Below, piece after piece: positions 8,301 through 14,816 of a stretch of 26,645 nt of DNA. Location: the IMG/VR virus record IMGVR_UViG_3300017527_000170, positions 1-26,645 of that record. One strand, 5' to 3'. Source of the DNA: a virus. A program made the position numbers and the translations under genes. Within the stretch, counting starts at the first letter, position 1. Every line of letters begins with the position of its first letter. The notes below the pieces were generated by a model that made no database searches, had not been told where the DNA came from, and saw only the letters and a list, made by a program, of their open reading frames with translations.

Positions 8301-9489
8301 TAGAAGTTTCTCTGTGCTGAGCATTTAAAGCAGTAGCTTTATCTTTGTTAAGTACTTTAAGAAACATAACAATATTCTGAGAAGGATCTTGATCCATAGG
8401 TATTTCAGTACCTACACCGGTAAATCCTTCTAAAATTGTTTTTTCTACTGGATCTTGACGTATATATCCATCATGCATCATAAAAGAAAGAGCTAATTGT
8501 CCTAAAGCTACTTTCATCTTTTCAGAAAATGCTCCATCAATTTCATTATTTTTAGCTTTAAACCCTAATAAATTAAATACATCAGTACCGATAGAATCTA
8601 TTACCTGTGCTTGAAGTACTATATCCGATAATCCTTCTCGTTCTGTGTCAGTTACTTCCGTTGAAGTATTTCTACCTAACATTCTATTAATATCAGCATC
8701 AGTATTACTGAGTGTTCCTAAAGAAACAGTAGCTTGCCAGTTATACACAGCAATACTTACAGCATCTAATACAAGAGGATCAATAGTTAAATCACTAAGT
8801 TTAGTTCCGGACATTAAATAAGCTAGTACGTCTTGTCTTAACTCTTTAGGCTGTAAAGGTCTAGATTGATTACCGCTACCTTTACGTTCATTAAATACTG
8901 CATTAAAGCCTCTATTAGTCATAAAATTCATTAGTGGAGGTTTGCTATTACTACCTTTAAATAAACTCGCTAATCTACTGGATAAGCCGTTGATTTCACT
9001 AATAACTGCTTTATCTGCTTCATTGGCTTGTTCTAACTCTTTTAAACCCTCATGAGTAGTTAAGTACTCTGCTAATGTAAGGCTTTTAGCATAAAATTTA
9101 TTAAGCTTAGTTCTGGAAAAAGATAATAAGTTGGAAAGATGCTTACTTGTTGCAGTAAAATTAGTACGCTTCATATCACCAATAACTACTGTGTCTGCAT
9201 TTACAATAGTATCTCCAGCACTTTTAATTTGACGTAATGTTAACTCTATTTCTTCATCAGTCATACTTAAAGGGATAAAGTCTAATTGTAATGCTGGCAA
9301 CTTAGATGCTCCAGCAGCTTCTAAAAGACTGTTTCTTTCTTTTAATGTAGTAGATAGAGCAGCATTCAGAGCTGTTTCTTTTTCTCTTATAGATTTTTCA
9401 GAATTACTAAAAATACTTATAGCTTGTTGTAATGCTGAATCTTTTTTGATGCTTACATTATTAAATATCTTATTTATTTCACAAGCCAT
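2323..9489 (-). CDS. N4-type virion RNA polymerase with a fused zincin-like domain
   Basis: A 2388-residue giant with all T7/N4 single-subunit polymerase motifs in order. The T/DxxGR motif is SRNGR526 followed by IFIDNNTLNPL. Motif A is ETD671AVTSGVAIGMMQ. Motif B is Rx3Kx7YG (R767, K771, Y779, in GRLYSKDPLMLTNYG). Motif C is SIH1015D1016AG. Spacings are near those I recall for N4 vRNAP. In N4 this protein is packaged and enters the host with the DNA to transcribe early genes. After the polymerase comes a zinc-metallopeptidase-like segment: H1301-E-L-I-H1305 and a probable third ligand E1391 in HEFVAYGLS. The remaining ~950 residues resemble long helical tails of large ejected phage proteins. 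It is shorter than N4 vRNAP (about 3500), with the polymerase nearer the N-terminus. The start overlaps the upstream stop as TAATG. Polymerase call strong; peptidase activity inferred. Confidence 0.9.
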   Translation of the reverse strand: MACEINKIFNNVSIKKDSALQQAISIFSNSEKSIREKETALNAALSTTLKERNSLLEAAGASKLPALQLDFIPLSMTDEEIELTLRQIKSAGDTIVNADTVVIGDMKRTNFTATSKHLSNLLSFSRTKLNKFYAKSLTLAEYLTTHEGLKELEQANEADKAVISEINGLSSRLASLFKGSNSKPPLMNFMTNRGFNAVFNERKGSGNQSRPLQPKELRQDVLAYLMSGTKLSDLTIDPLVLDAVSIAVYNWQATVSLGTLSNTDADINRMLGRNTSTEVTDTEREGLSDIVLQAQVIDSIGTDVFNLLGFKAKNNEIDGAFSEKMKVALGQLALSFMMHDGYIRQDPVEKTILEGFTGVGTEIPMDQDPSQNIVMFLKVLNKDKATALNAQHRETSIVSKLLGAKEYRSFPEKKIVRKVVSFMRRTLQKVPEKTKKVLKKLQKDPWKIKTNFSNKFFSMDENTYKEILGYKTEAQIEALHITQRIKAEAHNNKIQRSIDNFMDFQSQLKSPNASFFMKYFVSRNGRIFIDNNTLNPLDDNMMRHLIGLDSFNLEVNTPELLEQFKLAVVQNFGGDIDKQSPEDSFQEFEDIFKNNAEAIDAIAADNLSEESQKIVLQALIKPDGSSRGVGAFEALNALAVYSKAIEGQTELTALSGLAFTPFVTNIAIETDAVTSGVAIGMMQSLTGSVDDRAAIGVSNDSTFSDYPTWRGQLKNYDLYQKLAVSWSSFVELYKKSGLKSAPVILAIESLVGSFYEDSSSLISDTGRLYSKDPLMLTNYGASIEKAKVSFSNTVLEKFYSELAAANNNPETLATLENLYNKITNNQAPLNPQTEAKNFVLNSTQKKLFLEAVQQTYGLALEQALTERLGSFMVYRNYINQSFEIMFALFNSKFTAEIANQTLLKERNLSLEEVEAIIESIRNTMPVIKGPLSDGLDDGIAAIKGGIKRQYDSGHKNQQQYSGNLPNGTKSSSLTNYSTAYEFSTPGVSGAVVNIHNLDSAIQQAMLTTVSAISIHDAGIHSLATVEEGTKSYNEAFLQFTTQTYNLLKEVDASLVSVGMAYKKAKPNSIVLPKRPESILVDQYNKLINDTKDAQSVVNKLFSKKVINVIRETPDGFKTEKTSFAEFRTLYKRALLELEAKRKTFIEDNPVITVANAAHTPGGNKVVLQGILKLSEEQELENLIDSAFSTIKGSSSRTVDFDNFVTLMSATVNATNIKTVFNAIASIGTKKDSLAHTARLEELMDNFVKLQGSIDLKVGETTDITFGAQRTFEDGSQDIHILGSASTVNNNAQLSAQEVYVHELIHAVTENAIDSNPRLRSALKRLYTQAEKVFTYKDFLPEGEKKPSKEEITTAKETYDYIFNSTRIEEVKVTDPNTGHITTKKINPYLHEFVAYGLSNERMVKKLASIKTKQKTKTEKTNTLWDKLKNWFHDAIINISNRIVKVNNLSGDVALRRLVDQMMTTNEKNKYGFLRIFESLDGVNEKTLGLLNKFIFAPAHKYNISDNKPTTKVGRTVGTLVSLLDPKIYGALGKAIKQISFNIALTERSFITKLVREMQGLTENNSVWHSMLRISKKTIDQARMHEADNVIKQLNDSLHTKLTKEESAAVYKSFMKTDITALLTTVEPDKYTPDNLMQILRDPASLAIFIQDVETQLLSTEFGGKKDGSNSWYYIHQARGLGNLMAKGDDFVSGQMRNAFNIASLNNVSVEAQGDIAKAELLIDELATLYSLLATSQKEKDLAADVYARENEVDGKVNGIAALFNLQVLAKKQSLEKLFHGNKALTAKGYTKENFDPNIDIKVGDKKQKTIEQMSKAGYRLVKDTKLRMDTNDNTEPRYLYVNKSASNSPWVKTIASLTSRQANGTTLEDIYTTHVTDGTYFDAQTKTRQIKKATASDIKAQFTSKGFKTKGIALVPVVNESGSTASYRYVMTDFAKDTILNRDNRFDYSLGRTFGSIVDKVNSVKVNKQVLLIAKGQFDAQFLQDQSAFVDISDTSPDEELREMYRLMPKEMKKDMEDIWGKGNPVMIRKEFVNLIFGFRKLRLTDQQNLVGAGFRNMNEGLTWILQNSFFPDAPNVDIGKIWTEVVDIAKSNIVVKTGVILLPNFISNNILLWVKGVNTQNIAKYQSEAVIELDKYSKAVSRRDIVKRIIASDKALTKIKLKKLQVELARLETDISENVVSELLDEGIFQSIIEDVNFEEDIYSSKAKLGDKVQQIANRYLPDFATSTYKHLYLTQDTKPYQLLLKATQVSDFMARYALYRTRISAIPKRLKTKEAKENYRRQILNEIIETFVNYDVPTSREMQWVNDVGLLMFTKFYFRIQKIIFKQFKEKPASALSILLLDDLFGNMDDITDTSIFYMGLFNRFNTPFDILDQTLVVPAGELVGM

Positions 9490-9767
9490 TATATAATACC
9501 AGAAGTAATTAACAGTCCTATCATACCTACTAGTTCTTCGTCTTCCAACCTTAACTGGGTTCCCAGTAGATCAGCGTCTTCTAAAATAGTTTGTCGTAGT
9601 ATAGGTTTTCTGTCTATGCTAGTTTTAGCTGATCCATCAAAACCAGATACAGATTTAGTTTCTGGTTTGTATATTATTATTGTTACATCTGGATCTACAG
9701 GTGTTGCTGAATATCCCCAAGATACACCCCAACTTAATCCCCAGGAATTACCCCATGAACTAGACAT
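9489..9767 (-). CDS. Small protein with N-terminal SWG repeats, next to the fibre gene
   Basis: A 92-residue protein whose N-terminus is four tandem copies of a four-residue unit, SWG followed by N, L, V or Y (residues 4-19; tryptophans at 5, 9, 13, 17). A probable beta strand (VTIIIYKPET) follows, then polar residues, and a hydrophobic end (MIGLLITSGII). The ATG follows the fibre stop directly (TAAATG), and its own stop overlaps the vRNAP start (TAATG), so it should be co-translated with both. Similar tryptophan-glycine repeats occur in small proteins near phage tail genes, but no function is known to me. A fibre accessory or virion-associated role is a guess from position. Confidence 0.6.
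   Translation of the reverse strand: MSSSWGNSWGLSWGVSWGYSATPVDPDVTIIIYKPETKSVSGFDGSAKTSIDRKPILRQTILEDADLLGTQLRLEDEELVGMIGLLITSGII
9711..9758 (-). repeat. Four 12-base tandem units coding SWGx
   Basis: The 12-base period is visible on the + strand as CCCCA recurring at fixed spacing. The W-G codons are conserved while the fourth codon varies. This explains the tandem peptide repeat in the 92-residue protein. Confidence 0.7.
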
Positions 9768-12700
9768 TTAAGGATTCCAAGGATCTAGTTCAGTACCGGT
9801 TCCTGTGACAGTAGTATCAGCAACTGATTTGATGTTTACATCCAACTCGTTAGCTACTGTGTAAGTCATCGGATCAGTTTTTGAATTAATAGCAGTTAAC
9901 TTTGCATCTTGACCTGCTGTTAAACCTGAGCCAGAGCTGTAAGGTACAACATGATCAGGTGCGAATATTAACGTCCCACCAGAAGTATCTACAAGATCAA
10001 CACTTGCACCTGATATTGAATCTCTACCGTAACCACTACTAATAACTAATGGTACAGAAGGACTAGAAGTATTCTTGATAATGAAACTAGTTAACACGTA
10101 ATTAGCTGTATCTATTGCATCAATAAAAGCAAAATCATCTTGAATACCTGTAGCAGTATTAAGCCAGTAAACTTCATAAGCATATATCTGAGGCCATGTG
10201 ACAGAACCACCTGCTATATTGATATTAACTAGATCATTAGTGTCATCAATAGTTATACCGGTTACTGATGAACCATCTATTGCATTCGTATTATATACAG
10301 TGTCATCTTCCTGATTAGCAATGTAAGAAATATCATAACTACTGGTTGAAATACTACCAACAACAGCTTCAATCATTAATTTAGCAGTTGCACCAGCGAC
10401 ATCAGATAATCTAACTCTTACAGTTCTATCAACACTGTATGTTTCTGAGAATTGATATGATGTGCTACCTGGTACACCGTTATACAGTTCAGCAGAGTTT
10501 GCCGTATCGTAGAGCTGTACTCGTGTTGTTGTTGTTATATCAGAAATCGTAACAGTTGCAGCTTGTGCAGGTAAATAATAAGTTCCGTCATCAGCTTGAA
10601 ATCTTGTGAAGTCTGGATGATCAGCACCACTTCTTTCAACATAAAATCCTACTAATGTTGGTGTAGCACCCTCTTTATATCCGTACTCTGTCTCCACAGC
10701 TGAAGCGTTGTGGATAACCATGTCAGGCAGTTCAAAATACCTTAAGCCTGTTCCACCAGCTATGACCGTATTAGGATTATTTGCGGCATTGTAGTTAAGT
10801 TGGTTTGCGATATCCGATCCACTATTAGTTCCACCGTCTACAATCTTATAAGCGAATACTTTACCACCTACAGTCCCACCAGCAACTAAAGTCAGATCTG
10901 CTGTAATACCTGGATCTGCACCAGAATAGCCATGATCTTCATTAGCTAGACCGACTTGGTAGAGTGTAGATCGTAATGCTGTATCTCCGCTTGCCGCTAA
11001 AATATCAACTCTATCTTGCTTACTTCCAGCCAAGAATGCTTTGATCAGTAAATACTCTGAAGTGTCTGTAGTTGCTGTTCCGTCATGATCAGGATCAGAC
11101 CAGTATTGTAAAGCCTCATTGACTACATTATTCGTTAGAGTAAGTGCAGTAGAATCCCCTGAAGATGTCTGCCTATAATGCGTTGTTGCTCCTGTGATAC
11201 CGCCTACAGTCTTAACAGCACACCATCTCTCAATCGGGTTAGTGCTATCAGCAGCATCATAAACCTCACTACCAGCACCCTTCCACTTGGTCATATCTGA
11301 GCATGTCATACCGTCAATCAGATCTACTCTAACCAGTCCACCGATGACATCCATCAACAAAGGCGTGTTGTAATAACTTGAGTTAGTGCGGATCAAATCA
11401 GCTAATGCAGACCTTACATCTAATGCTTCCTGATCAGCTACTATGGCTAATACTTTAGTTGTACGATTGTAAGTGTAATCCGTTGTTATAACTAAATCGT
11501 GAGATAAATTGTAAGCTTCATCAAAATCTAATGTGATATTATAATCATCGTTGTATGGAGTAACATCCTGACGATTAACAGGTACATAACCCTGCTTCAA
11601 TACCTCGATGTCTATCGGATCCGTATCAGGATATGTATAGACTAAAGATGTTCCTGTAGTGCTAGTTGCTGTTTGACTGTCATCTTCAAAGTATCTGATC
11701 AGTGATGAAGCTGTATCTGAATTTATAGTAAGAGATACAATTGGAGGTGAAATAGTTAATGTTCCTACAGTAGCATTTGATCTCAATTGAGAGAAGCCAC
11801 TGCTGCTATCTACAGCTATTGTTAATGTTCCTGTACCTGTGTACTCAATATCGTATGAGCCTTCACCATTTGCAACAGTCATGCCTGAAGCAGACCATGA
11901 TCCTGCACCATGATTGCCAGTAATCTGAATAGCTAATCCTGGGAAATTCTTAAAAGTACAATTTTGTAGTTGTTCAAATTCAGCTTTAGAAGTGACGATT
12001 ACAGGATTAGAGTAACTGTTACCGTCGAAAGTAGCACCCGCTGTCATATCACAATCATTAATATAGAAATCAGTAAAGGACACAAACGAAGCCCCCTCAA
12101 CTGTCGCAGGATCTCTTAAAGTAATTTCATTAGCATTCAGAAATACACCCCCATCAAGTTCCATAGTCGCTGTAGAACTAGCGGGAACTATCAAGTCCCA
12201 TTGGTTTGACCCGTTGATAGTACAGGCCATTTTAAGAGTACCGGAAGACGGAGCAACAATACCGACTCTTCCATTTGATAATTCTGTTTGAGCCTCTGTT
12301 GTATCAACAAATTCTATAGCGTCATACTTTAAATCTGCATAACATCCTGCTGCAAATTTTAACCCTCGTGACAAAAATAGCTGTGTGTCACCTTGAAGAA
12401 AACTGCAGTCAATTGGGCTTCCATATACTACTTTTTGTATTTCCTTTGTGCCGATGGGGCTTAAAGAGCCACCACCACCAATTGATATAAAATCATCAAT
12501 CCTTACTGCTTCATAAAACGCTAAGTGATAATTTGAAAGTAAAGTAGAGTGATGCCAAGCGTATGAGACTTTGGCTATGTCTGTTAAGTCTACTGAACCC
12601 GGTTCTGTTAAGTCTAATGAACCCGTTGACGTGTCTAGCGGTGTTGCTGAAGATGGTTGAAATTGAAACAAGTTATCCGTTGTACTCCTATTAGCCTTTT

Positions 12701-13760
12701 CCCCTTCAGTAAGATTGTAAGCAGCCCATTCTCCAACGCTGTCTTCAAGTACAACAATAAAGCCATCACCCTGCAAATTAAGAGCGTCAGCCATGCCCAA
12801 TCTATTTTTAAAATGCACTGCGAAAATAGCGTTAGCACTGAAATCAAGTACAGTACCATTCCAGTTATGCCGAATAATATTTAACGCATCTGCAGCCTGG
12901 GAGCTAATGAAAGATAGTGCAAATCTATTCTTAACCCAACGGCTGCTTTCAGAGCTATCCGAAGTTCCCGAATACACAGTAGGCTCTGTATTTATCGCTG
13001 TTATATCCAAAATAGGATCTTCTATGGTTGCACCGGCATCAACTTCAGTACCAATTAAGTTATCACCAAAACCGTGATAAAGCGGTGTTACATTATTGTC
13101 ATCCAAATAAGGCTGTTTATTTTCACCAGTACCATCATCCCCGATTACTAGCGTTAAGCATCTGACTACTCCAGTTTCAGGGTCAGAGTTCGGAACTATT
13201 AATACACCGTCGTCTTGAATATTATAGTAAGTAACTAATGACATAGTTCCATTACCTATAATGTTGTGAATATATGTATAGTCCTCAACTTCGTTTATCG
13301 TTTCTTGTGTACCCGCACTGGACATTACGAAGAATAAACAAAGATTATTATCGTTAGTGCCTGAAAGCGTACCACCTGGCAATGCTGAACTGCTAATAAA
13401 AAGATCCGTTATAGCTAAGGGAAAGGTTGTTGTTGCATCCTCTCCACGTATTGCATAACTTGCTACTGCAAAATCATCTGAGTTAGTGGTGTTAATTGTT
13501 GGCTCTGTTTCAGTTGTAGAAGCTGCTACCTTTGCCCACACATGCACCCTTGCTGTTGTGTTAGCATTACCATCCCCCGTTAAAGTAACTTCAGTCCAAC
13601 CAGTAACCCCTGTTAGATATAAGTTCCCACCTAAATCATCATCTTTCCAGGCTACCAACACCAATCTATCACCAATAGCGTACCCAACAGGTAATTTACC
13701 TTCAGGCGTTAGCGTAGGAGCTTCAGGGGCGGATATTTTTTCTGCGACAATTGATGGCAT
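9768..13760 (-). CDS. Putative tail fibre / receptor-binding protein
   Basis: A 1330-residue protein rich in Gly, Ser, Thr, Asp and beta-forming residues, with few charged helices. This is the composition of phage fibres and tailspikes. The N-terminus (MPSIVAEKISAPEAP) would be the virion-anchoring end. The region around residues 515-680, with short strand-turn stretches such as DGNSYSNPVIVTS and LQNCTFKNFPGLAIQITG, looks like a beta-helix. The C-terminal part (SGSGLTAGQDAKLTAINS, then ELDPWNP) is typical of phage tail proteins. Its codon use is more GC-rich than its neighbours (25 of 60 G/C at 11341-11400), fitting a horizontally exchanged adsorption module. The ribosome site is weak; a 7-codon upstream frame (13760-13783) ends in TAATG at this start and could provide coupling. 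Host range role inferred. Confidence 0.7.
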   Translation of the reverse strand: MPSIVAEKISAPEAPTLTPEGKLPVGYAIGDRLVLVAWKDDDLGGNLYLTGVTGWTEVTLTGDGNANTTARVHVWAKVAASTTETEPTINTTNSDDFAVASYAIRGEDATTTFPLAITDLFISSSALPGGTLSGTNDNNLCLFFVMSSAGTQETINEVEDYTYIHNIIGNGTMSLVTYYNIQDDGVLIVPNSDPETGVVRCLTLVIGDDGTGENKQPYLDDNNVTPLYHGFGDNLIGTEVDAGATIEDPILDITAINTEPTVYSGTSDSSESSRWVKNRFALSFISSQAADALNIIRHNWNGTVLDFSANAIFAVHFKNRLGMADALNLQGDGFIVVLEDSVGEWAAYNLTEGEKANRSTTDNLFQFQPSSATPLDTSTGSLDLTEPGSVDLTDIAKVSYAWHHSTLLSNYHLAFYEAVRIDDFISIGGGGSLSPIGTKEIQKVVYGSPIDCSFLQGDTQLFLSRGLKFAAGCYADLKYDAIEFVDTTEAQTELSNGRVGIVAPSSGTLKMACTINGSNQWDLIVPASSTATMELDGGVFLNANEITLRDPATVEGASFVSFTDFYINDCDMTAGATFDGNSYSNPVIVTSKAEFEQLQNCTFKNFPGLAIQITGNHGAGSWSASGMTVANGEGSYDIEYTGTGTLTIAVDSSSGFSQLRSNATVGTLTISPPIVSLTINSDTASSLIRYFEDDSQTATSTTGTSLVYTYPDTDPIDIEVLKQGYVPVNRQDVTPYNDDYNITLDFDEAYNLSHDLVITTDYTYNRTTKVLAIVADQEALDVRSALADLIRTNSSYYNTPLLMDVIGGLVRVDLIDGMTCSDMTKWKGAGSEVYDAADSTNPIERWCAVKTVGGITGATTHYRQTSSGDSTALTLTNNVVNEALQYWSDPDHDGTATTDTSEYLLIKAFLAGSKQDRVDILAASGDTALRSTLYQVGLANEDHGYSGADPGITADLTLVAGGTVGGKVFAYKIVDGGTNSGSDIANQLNYNAANNPNTVIAGGTGLRYFELPDMVIHNASAVETEYGYKEGATPTLVGFYVERSGADHPDFTRFQADDGTYYLPAQAATVTISDITTTTRVQLYDTANSAELYNGVPGSTSYQFSETYSVDRTVRVRLSDVAGATAKLMIEAVVGSISTSSYDISYIANQEDDTVYNTNAIDGSSVTGITIDDTNDLVNINIAGGSVTWPQIYAYEVYWLNTATGIQDDFAFIDAIDTANYVLTSFIIKNTSSPSVPLVISSGYGRDSISGASVDLVDTSGGTLIFAPDHVVPYSSGSGLTAGQDAKLTAINSKTDPMTYTVANELDVNIKSVADTTVTGTGTELDPWNP
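12580..12627 (-). repeat. Two 24-base tandem units in the fibre gene
   Basis: Units 12580-12603 and 12604-12627 differ at only two positions and code the eight-residue pair SLDLTEPG / SVDLTDIA-like. It is a recent in-frame duplication in a linker of the fibre. Confidence 0.7.
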
Positions 13761-13803
13761 TACACTAAGTTATCCCGCGCCATGAGTCTTAACAACTACC
13801 ACT

Positions 13804-13944
13804 TTATGGCGCTGGTGGAACAGTCAGTACAATCGTGTTGCTGTCTGTATCCTGAATATCCAGCGTTAACTTGATATGCAGTCTGCCGTTTTTAATCTCT
13901 GCTGCTTGTAGCAAAAGCCCTAGAAAGTTAAATAGATCAAACAT
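13804..13944 (-). CDS. 46-residue protein between membrane protein and fibre
   Basis: A short frame from ATG (13944-13942) to TAA (13806-13804), translation MFDLFNFLGLLLQAAEIK and on to a proline-rich end (VPPAP). Its start overlaps the stop of the 154-residue gene as TAATG, the same junction seen elsewhere in this operon, which supports expression. The N-terminal 13 residues are hydrophobic and could insert into or lie on a membrane; the rest is a polar beta-like stretch (LHIKLTLDIQD). No family is recognised. The next 43 bases (13761-13803) contain only two tiny frames of 7 and 10 codons. Confidence 0.55.
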   Translation of the reverse strand: MFDLFNFLGLLLQAAEIKNGRLHIKLTLDIQDTDSNTIVLTVPPAP

Positions 13945-14408
13945 TAGTCAGTCTCCGGTTTTGTTTGGTTACGACGAAAAAATATCACTTCTTCAAGTCT
14001 CAGTATTCGTTCAGCATTTGTGTCAATGCGACCTTCCATCCGATCTCCATCATGCTTATAAAAACGATCTTTAGTTTTCTTCTCAATCGCAGACCGGATG
14101 GAATCAATGTTACCGCGCATACGCTGATGCTCTTGTCTAACACCATCAATCTCTGTGCCATGATCTGCAAGAACCTTCAAAGCTGTGCTGATATTCTGCT
14201 GCATTTTATCCAGTTCTAAACTGTTCACTTTTTCTGATAGTTGCGAAAAAGCATAGATGCCTCCGAAGGCATTCATTAAGAATAACACAACTAATGTCCA
14301 AATGCCTTTGGATATAGTGCTGATCATCTCCAGCTTTTCTTCTAAACGTATTATCCGTGCACGTTCATCTGCAATCATTTCTGTATCTGACATAGGTGGA
14401 GGACTCAT
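13944..14408 (-). CDS. Single-pass membrane protein with coiled coil
   Basis: A 154-residue protein: a charged N-terminal helix (about 12-30), one membrane segment (about 35-55, GIWTLVVLFLMNAFGGIYAF), then a long helical coiled-coil region (56-145) ending in RNQTKPETD. Small phage proteins with this layout are often placed among holin or spanin-like lysis genes or tail-associated membrane proteins; no motif decides here. The ATG at 14408 has no clear ribosome site, and M6 is an alternative start. Base composition matches the fibre rather than the upstream ejection genes, so it probably belongs to the same exchanged module. The lysis role is only a possibility. Confidence 0.6.
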   Translation of the reverse strand: MSPPPMSDTEMIADERARIIRLEEKLEMISTISKGIWTLVVLFLMNAFGGIYAFSQLSEKVNSLELDKMQQNISTALKVLADHGTEIDGVRQEHQRMRGNIDSIRSAIEKKTKDRFYKHDGDRMEGRIDTNAERILRLEEVIFFRRNQTKPETD

Positions 14409-14448
14409 TTTATTTATTATTAATTGTTGATGAAATATCTATACTTTC

Positions 14449-14469
14449 TAAAAATGCTAAACATTTTTA
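14449..14469 (-). terminator. AT-rich hairpin in the gap before the fibre module
   Basis: TAAAAATG (14449-14456) pairs perfectly with CATTTTTA (14462-14469) across a 5-base loop. It sits in the 66-base gap between the 113- and 154-residue genes, the largest gap of the ejection/fibre part of the operon and the point where base composition changes. It could weaken transcription or mark a module border. There is no separate T-run, so terminator activity is doubtful. No convincing promoter boxes were seen. Confidence 0.3.
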
Positions 14470-14474
14470 TACAC

Positions 14475-14816
14475 CTAAGTTATAAATTTTAACTCAGAGA
14501 TTAAATTTAACTCATCTCTAATTACTTTAAGACCTTTTATTTCTTTTCTCTTTCCTTCTAACTGTTCTTTACCTTGTTTAATAAACATTTGAGCAGTTTT
14601 CAGCATAATATTTTTATTACTTTCATTAGATGCAGCAATAATAGCTTTAATCTGTGAAAGTGTTTCTTTATTATCAATAGCTGCCTTACAAATAGTATCT
14701 GCTAATTCATCAGTGTCTACAGTAACTTTTACAGAAGGTGTTTCTCTACTGTCTAAAATTTCTTTTAGCGGTACACCAAACTCAAGAAGTTGCTCAAGGC
14801 TAAGATCTTTAGACAT
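14475..14816 (-). CDS. 113-residue helical protein of unknown function
   Basis: A charged, mostly helical protein (MSKDLSLEQLLEFGVPLKEI...). The central and C-terminal parts, from about residue 30 on, are rich in Lys, Glu and Ile with heptad-like spacing, so coiled-coil interaction is likely. Its start lies inside the end of the 1311-residue gene (8-base overlap), so translation is probably coupled. The position directly after the largest ejection-type protein suggests a virion accessory or chaperone role, which is inference only. No signal peptide or membrane segment is seen. Confidence 0.6.
   Translation of the reverse strand: MSKDLSLEQLLEFGVPLKEILDSRETPSVKVTVDTDELADTICKAAIDNKETLSQIKAIIAASNESNKNIMLKTAQMFIKQGKEQLEGKRKEIKGLKVIRDELNLISELKFIT

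Noticed and set aside
12657-13785. Rightward open frames opposite the fibre gene
   Set aside because: They lie wholly opposite a long coherent fibre gene, lack ribosome sites, and their translations look like reverse-frame shadows.
13761-13803. Frames of 7 and 10 codons before the fibre as genes
   Set aside because: They are too short to support as proteins. The 7-codon frame may matter only for coupling into the fibre start.
14409-14474. Sigma-70 promoter for the fibre module
   Set aside because: TATAGA resembles a -10 box, but no matching -35 box lies at the right distance, and such matches are common in AT-rich sequence.
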